Shown here: piece after piece, positions 22,803 through 28,544 of the stretch
How the letters are laid out: every line of letters starts with the position of its first letter
How positions within the stretch are numbered: the first letter of the stretch is position 1
Notes under the pieces: generated by a model
What the model saw: only the letters and a program-made list of their open reading frames with translations
Database searches by the model: none
Told to the model about the DNA's origin: nothing
Program-made: the position numbers and the translations under genes
Assembly (NCBI GenBank): GCA_050251575.1
Contig: JBFWMP010000023.1
Coordinates: 1-28,544 of the forward strand
Reading direction: 5' to 3'
Source of the DNA: X23 sp050251575
Lineage (GTDB): Bacteria; Bacillota; Clostridia; SK-Y3
DNA: 28,544 nucleotides

Positions 22803-24314
22803 ATGGAATTAATTAATAACTTAATACTTGGTTTTTCAGTACTTTCTGATCCAATCAACCTCTTGTATGCATTTTCAGGCGTTTTGTTTGGTGTTATCAT
22901 TGGTGCGCTTCCGGGATTGGGACCGTCCATGGGTATCGCTGTATTGCTTCCTTTGACATATGGTATGCAGCCTATTTCAGGTATTATTCTTCTTGCAGGA
23001 ATCTATTATGGTGCAATGTACGGAGGCTCCATTACAGCCATTCTTATAAATACCCCAGGTGATTCTGCCGCTGTTATGACTACGATGGATGGATATCCTT
23101 TAGCTCAGCAGGGTAGAGCGGGACAGGCGTTGGGGATGGCAGCATTTGCTTCCATTATTGGTGGTTCAATTTGCGTTATAATATTTATGCTTCTTGCTCC
23201 TGTTGTTGCGAAGTATGCTCTGAGCTTTGGCCCTTCCCAATATTTTGCATTAATGGTGATGGGGTTAACTGCCATTGCTGGTATGACTGGAAAGTCTCCG
23301 GCTAAAGGGTTTCTATCTGCGCTGGTTGGCTTGTTTCTGGCAATTGTAGGATTGGATTTGGTTGAAGGTACTCAGCGCTTTACGTTCGGCATGCCTGAGT
23401 TGTTTGAAGGAATTGATTTTATCCCTGTTGCGATGGGTCTTTTCGGGATTGCTGAAATCATTACCAATAATGAGGTAACTAATGAAATTATGATTTCTAA
23501 AGAAGATATGAAGATTCGCAATCTTGTTCCCTCAAAGGAAGACTGGAAATACTGTTGGGCGCATATTCTTCGCGGAACGGGATTGGGCTTTTTCATAGGA
23601 ATGCTACCTGGAGCAGGTGCTACTATTGCATCCTTTATGTCTTATGATTTGGCAAAACGCACCTCTAAACGTGGGGATAAGTTTGGCACAGGAATGATTG
23701 AGGGTGTTGCAGCTCCAGAGGCTGCTAACAATGCGGCATCCATGGGCGCTATGGTGCCTATGTTAACATTGGGAGTTCCAGGTTCAGGTTCTACGGCAGT
23801 CATGATGGGAGCGTTGATGATGTTTGGTATGCGTCCCGGTCCTATGTTATTTACGAATAACCCTGAGTTTGCGTGGGGATTAATTGCAAGCATGTACGTT
23901 GGAAATGTAATACTGTTAATACTTGCTATTGGTGCACTACCACTGTTCGTCAAAGTTCTGAAGGTGAAGCGAGCTATTCTCGATGCCGTTGTTATGGGTT
24001 TTATCCTTATTGGTTCTTATGCACTAAATAATTCATTATTTGATGTTGGGCTAACGGTATTTTTCGGCGCTGTCGGCTATTACATGAAAAAGCTGAAAAT
24101 TCCGGCTGCTCCAATGGTATTGGCTATCGTATTGGGGTACTTGACAGAAACATCTCTCAGACAAGCGTTGATTATCACTAACGGTGATTTCACAGGACTT
24201 TTCAAAAGTCCGCTTACGACGAGTATCTTTATAGTAGCACTCTTATTGGCTTTCGGTACTCCTATCAAAATGCTTTTTGATAAGCTTACTATGAAAAAGT
24301 CTGCAATGTTATAA
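22803..24314 (+). CDS. tctA: TTT transporter large membrane subunit TctA (second system)
   Basis: A 503-residue integral membrane protein with the duplicated TctA motifs: GALPGLGPSMGIAVLLPLTY near residue 36, YGGSITAILINTPGDSAAV after it, then GMLPGAGATIASF and TLGVPGSGSTAVMMG in the second half. AGGAGGTGA directly before the ATG is a strong ribosome binding site. It is clearly related to the TctA at 474 but divergent in most loops, so the two systems are not a recent duplication. An aldolase gene, not tctC, follows; the binding protein gene comes one later at 25383. Confidence 0.95.
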   Translation: MELINNLILGFSVLSDPINLLYAFSGVLFGVIIGALPGLGPSMGIAVLLPLTYGMQPISGIILLAGIYYGAMYGGSITAILINTPGDSAAVMTTMDGYPLAQQGRAGQALGMAAFASIIGGSICVIIFMLLAPVVAKYALSFGPSQYFALMVMGLTAIAGMTGKSPAKGFLSALVGLFLAIVGLDLVEGTQRFTFGMPELFEGIDFIPVAMGLFGIAEIITNNEVTNEIMISKEDMKIRNLVPSKEDWKYCWAHILRGTGLGFFIGMLPGAGATIASFMSYDLAKRTSKRGDKFGTGMIEGVAAPEAANNAASMGAMVPMLTLGVPGSGSTAVMMGALMMFGMRPGPMLFTNNPEFAWGLIASMYVGNVILLILAIGALPLFVKVLKVKRAILDAVVMGFILIGSYALNNSLFDVGLTVFFGAVGYYMKKLKIPAAPMVLAIVLGYLTETSLRQALIITNGDFTGLFKSPLTTSIFIVALLLAFGTPIKMLFDKLTMKKSAML

Positions 24315-24395
24315 AAAATTGATGTTATTTAGTTATAATAGATTAAATAATTAACAGTGTAAGAAATAAATTCTCTTTAAAAAGGTGGGGTAATT

Positions 24396-25283
24396 ATGTT
24401 CAAACTGAAAGGAATCTATGCACCAATCCCAACTCCGTTTGTGGATGCTCATGGGCCAATCGCTTTTGATAAGCTGGAAAGCAACATGGCGTTTTGGAAC
24501 GACAGTGATCTTACAGGTGTTGTAGTTATGGGGTCTAATGGTGAGTTTGTAGTATTGGATTGGCAGGAAAAATGTGAATTGATTGATAAGGCTTGCGAAT
24601 ATGCAAAAGATAAAAAATCTGTTATTGCAGGCTGCGGGTGCGAGTCTACTCGTGACACTATTAAGATGTGTGAGCATGCAGCAAAAGCAGGTGCTGATGC
24701 AGCGCTGGTACTTAGTCCTAACTATTACAAGAGAGCAATGACGGATGCTATTAATAAAAACTTTTATATTGAAGTTGCTGATGCCAGTCCAATTCCTGTA
24801 ATTCTTTATAATATGCCTGGAAATTCAGGAATCAATCTGACTTCATCTTTGGTAAGCTCCTTGGCTTCCCATCCTAATATTATAGGTGTAAAAGATTCAG
24901 GCGGAAACATTGTACAAATTTCTGAAATAATTCGCGATACTCCAGATGATTTTGCTGTATTTGCAGGATCTGCAAGCTTTTTATTCCATACTTTAGCTGT
25001 TGGCGGAGTGGGTGGTACACTTGCTTTGGCAAACATATTCCCTAATGAATGTGCAAAGCTGCAAACTCTTGTAGAACAGGGTAACATGGAAGATGCGGCG
25101 GAACTGCAGCTCAAGATTCTTGAAAGTAATACTGCAGTTACTGCACGGTGGGGTATTGCCGGTCTCAAGGCTGCTATGGAAATTGTTGGATTATATGGTG
25201 GCACACCGCGTAAACCTCTTATGCCTTTAGGTGCTGAAGAACGCAAGCAACTTACGTCTATTCTTGAGAAGTTAAAGGGATAA
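24396..25283 (+). CDS. DapA-family aldolase resembling 4-hydroxy-2-oxoglutarate aldolase
   Basis: A 295-residue class I (Schiff-base) aldolase of the dihydrodipicolinate synthase/N-acetylneuraminate lyase superfamily. The Schiff-base Lys is Lys166 (IIGVKDSGGN), the proton-relay Tyr is Tyr138 (ILYNMPGNSG), and GSNGE (46-50) binds the 2-oxo acid carboxylate. Segments such as AGCGCEST, GADAALVLSPNYY and NTAVTARWGIAGLK recall mammalian HOGA1 closely, which splits 4-hydroxy-2-oxoglutarate to pyruvate and glyoxylate. The comparison is from memory. Position inside a TTT operon argues against lysine biosynthesis. AAAGGTGG at 24380-24387 is the ribosome binding site. If it makes glyoxylate, it would feed the Gcl-like enzyme at 12706. 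Confidence 0.88.
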   Translation: MFKLKGIYAPIPTPFVDAHGPIAFDKLESNMAFWNDSDLTGVVVMGSNGEFVVLDWQEKCELIDKACEYAKDKKSVIAGCGCESTRDTIKMCEHAAKAGADAALVLSPNYYKRAMTDAINKNFYIEVADASPIPVILYNMPGNSGINLTSSLVSSLASHPNIIGVKDSGGNIVQISEIIRDTPDDFAVFAGSASFLFHTLAVGGVGGTLALANIFPNECAKLQTLVEQGNMEDAAELQLKILESNTAVTARWGIAGLKAAMEIVGLYGGTPRKPLMPLGAEERKQLTSILEKLKG

Positions 25284-25382
25284 AAAATCTTATCTGACTT
25301 ATGGGATCTATTAAGTATTCTGTTGATAGTAAACAGATACAATTTAATATCCAAAAATTCTAAATTTTAAGGAGGACTATGT

Positions 25383-26432
25383 ATGAAAAAACTACGTGTA
25401 ATTTCCATGGTACTTACTCTAACTCTTTTGGTGGTAGCCATAACCGGTTGTGGGGGTACAACTAAGCCAGCTGATGAAAAACCTGCTCCGCAGTCTAACG
25501 AACCTGTTGCGCAGTCTAGCGAACCTGCTCCTAAAGCTGCCTGGACTCCTGAAAAACCTATTGAATTCTTAGTACCTATGAGTGCAGGTGGAGGAAGTGA
25601 CGTTTTCTCCCGTACTATCGTAAAAATTATCAACGATAACAAGCTTATGCCTCAACCAGTAGTGGTTGTAAATAAGCCAGGTGGATCCGGCTCAATTGGT
25701 TATACTTATCTGAGTGAGAAGAAGGGTAACCCTTATTATTTTGGTACTGTAAGCAGTAGTTTCTATACTGCTCCTTTGACAGGAGGTTCCCCAGTTTCAC
25801 TTGAAGACTTTACTCATCTTGGTTTAATGTGTAAAGATCCTCTGGTAATGGTTGTTAATGGACAATCAGATCTTAAAACCATTGAAGACGTTATTGAAGC
25901 AGCAAAGGCTAACCCAGGCCAATTAAACGGTGCTGGTTCCAGTAATGCTTCTGATGATGCTATCGCTTGCTATATCTTCCGTGACGAAGCAGGAGTTGAT
26001 ATGAGTTATGTTCCGTTTCAAGGTGGCGGAGATGTTTTAACTGCTATCTTAGGCGGTCACGTTGATTTTGCATTTGTTAGTCCGATTGAATGTGAAGAAC
26101 AGATTAAAAGTGGAAACCTAGTACCGGTTGCAACTACAGCTGATAAGCGTTTAGACATATTACCTGATGTTCCTACATTTACTGAAAAGGGTATGAATGT
26201 TGTTCTACAACAGGCTCGTGGACTTGTAATGCCTAAAGATGTTCCGGCTGAGGCAGTTGCATATTATGAAGACGTTTTGAAAAAAGTCTTTGATACTCCG
26301 GAATGGAAAGAATATGTTAGTAAGAATGCAATGGTTTATGTATATATGAATTCTACTGATTACAATAAATTCAGTTATGACCTTAATGGTGTATATAAAA
26401 CCTATATTGACAAATTCGTTAATAATAAATAG
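25383..26432 (+). CDS. tctC: TTT substrate-binding lipoprotein TctC (second system)
   Basis: A 349-residue Bug/TctC solute-binding lipoprotein. The signal peptide ends in lipobox AITGC (Cys23). A short Pro/Glu/Ser linker with imperfect QSNEPVAQSSEPA repeats follows, then the binding domain from about residue 52 (KPIEFLVPMSAGGGSDVFSR); AGGGSD is the ligand-loop motif. A VPTFTEKG segment near residue 260 is also typical. AAGGAGG at 25369-25375 sets the start. It is encoded after the aldolase, so the tctB-tctA-tctC order is interrupted by an enzyme gene, which supports a shared substrate pathway. A hairpin with a T-rich tail follows its stop. Confidence 0.93.
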   Translation: MKKLRVISMVLTLTLLVVAITGCGGTTKPADEKPAPQSNEPVAQSSEPAPKAAWTPEKPIEFLVPMSAGGGSDVFSRTIVKIINDNKLMPQPVVVVNKPGGSGSIGYTYLSEKKGNPYYFGTVSSSFYTAPLTGGSPVSLEDFTHLGLMCKDPLVMVVNGQSDLKTIEDVIEAAKANPGQLNGAGSSNASDDAIACYIFRDEAGVDMSYVPFQGGGDVLTAILGGHVDFAFVSPIECEEQIKSGNLVPVATTADKRLDILPDVPTFTEKGMNVVLQQARGLVMPKDVPAEAVAYYEDVLKKVFDTPEWKEYVSKNAMVYVYMNSTDYNKFSYDLNGVYKTYIDKFVNNK

Positions 26433-26467
26433 TTGAAATTACTATCGTGATAAAAAAGAGACAGGCC

Positions 26468-26500
26468 AAGGATGCCAATTATTGGCGTCCTTATTTTAAT
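26468..26500 (+). terminator. Intra-operon hairpin between tctC and the Ldh_2 gene
   Basis: Arms 26468-26479 and 26481-26492 pair over 12 bp with one G-T wobble and an A/T centre, followed by ATTTTAATT. It lies 36 nt after tctC and just before the next ribosome binding site, so it is likely a partial terminator that lowers expression of the last gene. Confidence 0.65.
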
Positions 26501-26518
26501 TATGTGGAGGCTTTCATA

Positions 26519-27565
26519 ATGAGAATAAATGCAGACAAATTAGAAGCTTGTGCCGAGGAGATGCTGTTGGCAGCAGGAGAGACACAGGAAAATGCAAAAG
26601 ATATTGCGAAAATACTCATCATGAATGATGCGCGGGAGATTACTACTCATGGTACATATCTGCTTAATCCAATATTTGACCGGGTAAGAGCAAACCAGTT
26701 CAAATTGCCGACCACTGCACGTGTAGTTAAAGATGAAGGCGGTGCGGTAGCAGTTGTGGATGGTGAAGATGGTCTAGGACCTGTTGCAGCTAAGTTAGCT
26801 GCAGAAGTTGCTATTGAAAAGGCAAAAAAACTTGGTGTTGGGGCCGTACTTATTCGCAACACTAACAATGTTGGGTCTTTGGCACCTTTCACTGAAATGG
26901 CTGCCAAACAAGGAATGATTGCATTGTTTTGCTGTAATGCATCCCCGGCTATGTCTCCTTGGGGTGGGTTAGAACCATTCTTTGGTACCCAGCCTTTTGC
27001 AATGGCTATCTATACAGGGCAGAATTTTGTTTTTTCAGCCGATATGTCAACCAGTGTAGTAGCACGTGGCAAAATTCGCAAAGCTGCCCGTGATGGCAAA
27101 TCGATTCCTGATAACTGGGCGATGGATCCTGATGGGAAGTTTACCACTGACCCAATTAAAGCAATCAAAGGTACTTTGTTGCCTATTGGTGGACCGAAGG
27201 GTTCAGCAATTGCCTTAACAATAGATATTATGGCAGGCATGCTCTCAGGTTCAAGTTATGCTCCGAATGTACGTCCTATACATTCGCCAGATGGCACTGC
27301 AGGAGTAGGTGGATGTATGATTGTTATTGATATAAAGCACTTTATAGGTCTTGAAGAATTCAGCAAAAATATGAATGACTATATAGCTACCATAAAAAGT
27401 CTTAGGAGGGCAGACGGATTTGATGAAATCCTTATCCCTGGCGAAAGTAAACAGCGTAAGGAAAGGGATTCCATGGAAAATGGTATTGAGTTGGATGAAA
27501 GTGCTGTTGCTGCCCTAGATAAGATATTGGAGGAAATCAGCTCTAAAAACCGGTTAATGGTATAG
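26519..27565 (+). CDS. Ldh_2 family (malate/L-lactate/ureidoglycolate-type) dehydrogenase
   Basis: A 348-residue NAD(P)-dependent 2-hydroxyacid dehydrogenase of the Ldh_2 family (AllD, YlbC/ComC, DlgD relatives), unrelated to classical Rossmann lactate dehydrogenases. The catalytic His is His44 in NDAREITTHGTYLL. Family blocks GVGAVLIRNTNNVGSLAPF, MSPWGGLEPFFGTQPFAMAI and GGPKGSAIALTIDIMAG are present in order. The usual RG before the catalytic His is replaced by RE. ATG at 26519 with GGAGG at 26506-26510 is preferred to a GTG at 26447, whose added residues would be encoded over a hairpin. Last gene of the TTT operon; it likely oxidises an imported 2-hydroxy acid or reduces a 2-oxo acid. Confidence 0.9.
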   Translation: MRINADKLEACAEEMLLAAGETQENAKDIAKILIMNDAREITTHGTYLLNPIFDRVRANQFKLPTTARVVKDEGGAVAVVDGEDGLGPVAAKLAAEVAIEKAKKLGVGAVLIRNTNNVGSLAPFTEMAAKQGMIALFCCNASPAMSPWGGLEPFFGTQPFAMAIYTGQNFVFSADMSTSVVARGKIRKAARDGKSIPDNWAMDPDGKFTTDPIKAIKGTLLPIGGPKGSAIALTIDIMAGMLSGSSYAPNVRPIHSPDGTAGVGGCMIVIDIKHFIGLEEFSKNMNDYIATIKSLRRADGFDEILIPGESKQRKERDSMENGIELDESAVAALDKILEEISSKNRLMV

Positions 27566-27725
27566 AGACTCCAAAATTGTTTATTCTTAAGAATTAAAAC
27601 TTTTTGTTCTTTGCGCTATTTGTCCGCATCTTCATAGATAAATATGAGCCCTTCTACTAAAAATGGACACTAATTCGTGATAGTATCTATTAGTTTCTTA
27701 GCTTTGCTACATTCTTGATATTACT

Positions 27726-27773
27726 AGGGATTATTACAAATATTTATATTTTCACTTTGTAATAATCCCTTTT
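27726..27773 (+). terminator. Hairpin terminator after the ferredoxin-TTT operon
   Basis: AGGGATTATTACAAA at 27726-27740 pairs perfectly with 27756-27770 (15 bp), followed by TTT. It lies 160 nt after the Ldh_2 stop. A small TGACTTT/AAAGTCA hairpin follows at 27781-27798. Confidence 0.75.
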
Positions 27774-27844
27774 GCATTATTGACTTTTTAGAAAGTCACC
27801 TAACTTAATAGTTTAGAAAAAAAGTATGTACTGAGAGTTTCAAA

Positions 27845-28395
27845 ATCGTTTTTGAAGGAAGTAAATCAGTCTACCAATAGCTCTGATAGTGATAAAACTA
27901 TCACTATAGATATAATAAAACGAAGACTAGCCACTAATCGGATAAAAGATATTGATGAACCTATAAGCTTTAAACTAAGATGTGTAAGAATAAAGTTGGA
28001 AGCAGAAGATGAAATATTGATAACGAACTTAACATTAGAAGAAATGGGGTTAGAAGAACTAAAATTCCTATACAATAAACGTTGGGGAATAGAAACAAAC
28101 TATAATTTACTAAAAAACGTACTAGAACTAGAAAACTTCACAGGTGACACAGATAGAGCTATATAGCAAGATTTTTATGCGACTATATATATATTTGCAA
28201 TTTAGCAAGTATAATAATTACGGATGCCCAGGAAGAATATGAAAAAAGTCTTGGGGATAAGAAAAAAAGTATGACTACAAAATAAATAAAAGGATTGCTA
28301 TGGCCTATCTCATAAAACCAAATGCTGAAATGGCACTTTTTAAAAATCCTTGTAAAAGGATATTGGGAAGAGAGGGGTTCATGATTTTGCTGTGA
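27845..28395 (+). pseudogene. Decayed IS4-family transposase, C-terminal part only
   Basis: The frame from 27852 to 28166 encodes the second half of a DDE transposase, including DEILITNL and the IS4 signature Y-x2-R-x3-E-x6-K in YNKRWGIETNYNLLK. A stop at 28164-28166 interrupts it, and homologous-looking sequence continues in the same frame (QDFYATIYIF, 28167-28196), then in a second frame (DAQEEYEKSLGDK, 28223 on) and a third (KYDYKINKRIAMAYLIK, 28267 on) to a stop at 28395. The N-terminal half with the first catalytic Asp residues is missing. No flanking inverted repeats were identified. It is inactive. Confidence 0.8.
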
Positions 28396-28413
28396 GCTAT
28401 ATATAAATATTAC

Positions 28414-28442
28414 TTTACGATTATTGGAATAAGAATTATACT
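28414..28442 (+). promoter_or_regulatory. Weak candidate promoter for the next gene
   Basis: TTTACG at 28414-28419 and TATACT at 28437-28442 with 17-nt spacing, about 90 nt before the possible start codon at 28534. Confidence 0.3.
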
Positions 28443-28533
28443 AGTGGGTAATGAGTAATGGTTGCTAAATTTTATGGAAACAGTAGCTCATAATATTGTA
28501 ACATAATAGTAAGCATTAAAAGGATGTGGCTGA

Positions 28534-28544
28534 ATGAAAACACA
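28534..28544 (+). CDS. Possible start of a downstream gene (3' cut)
   Basis: ATG AAA ACA at the window edge is preceded by AAAAGGA at 28518-28523. Only three codons are visible, so neither the gene nor its product can be confirmed. Confidence 0.3.

Noticed and set aside
24396..25283. Reading the DapA-family gene as dihydrodipicolinate synthase for lysine synthesis
   Set aside because: It sits between tctA and tctC in a transporter operon and its segments recall HOGA-type aldolases rather than DapA.
1..28544. CRISPR arrays, tRNA, rRNA, or phage genes
   Set aside because: No regularly spaced direct repeats, no cloverleaf or rRNA-like stretches and no phage structural or integrase genes were seen by reading both strands.

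Overview
The window looks like part of the chromosome of an anaerobic, endospore-forming, AT-rich Firmicute of the class Clostridia. The evidence is strong Shine-Dalgarno sites (AAGGAGG or GGAGG) before almost every gene, AT-rich intergenic DNA, TTGACA/TATAAT-type promoters, T-tailed hairpin terminators, and an intact prkA-yhbH-spoVR cluster. No rRNA, tRNA or CRISPR array was seen.

Layout. (1) 1-3572: a tripartite tricarboxylate transporter (TTT) in the order tctB (cut by the window edge), tctA, tctC, followed after a hairpin by a small cupin gene. A 66-nt perfect inverted repeat separates this from the next block. (2) 3791-8329: prkA, yhbH and spoVR, the conserved sporulation/stress trio, meeting a convergent FAD-dependent oxidoreductase (8347-9438, minus). 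(3) 9704-12282: a Rossmann/SAF-domain oxidoreductase (COG4091-like) and a LysR-type regulator. (4) 12706-27565: a large carboxylic-acid catabolic locus. It comprises a glyoxylate-carboligase-like ThDP enzyme, an HpcH/HpaI aldolase, a PdxA-like dehydrogenase, a TIM-barrel sugar isomerase, an IclR regulator (minus), a beta-hydroxyacid-dehydrogenase-like protein, a ferredoxin-domain protein with an unrecognised partner, a second TTT system (tctB, tctA, tctC), an aldolase resembling 4-hydroxy-2-oxoglutarate aldolase, and a malate/lactate-dehydrogenase-family (Ldh_2) enzyme. (5) 27845-28395: a decayed IS4-family transposase remnant.

How the genes may work together. Inferred from families only: the second TTT imports a hydroxylated carboxylic acid, the Ldh_2, PdxA-like and beta-HAD-like enzymes do the redox steps, and the two aldolases cleave products to pyruvate plus an aldehyde acid. 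If the 24396 aldolase is HOGA-like it yields glyoxylate, which the Gcl-like enzyme could condense to tartronate semialdehyde. The isomerase and a reductase would then lead to glycerate. The substrate is unknown.

The main discovery candidate is regulatory. Four forward promoters in block 4 (before 12706, 15774, 19396 and 20763) carry, just downstream of the -10, an inverted-repeat operator with core ATTTYA-N5-TRAAAT, preceded by a third TRAAAT-like half-site. A related site overlaps the promoter of the iclR gene itself. This suggests one IclR regulon made of four transcription units plus autoregulation. Other points of interest are the canonical Glu retained by the Gcl-like enzyme where true Gcl has Val, a displaced metal-ligand His in the PdxA-like protein, an uncharacterised ferredoxin/partner pair, and several long perfect palindromes.
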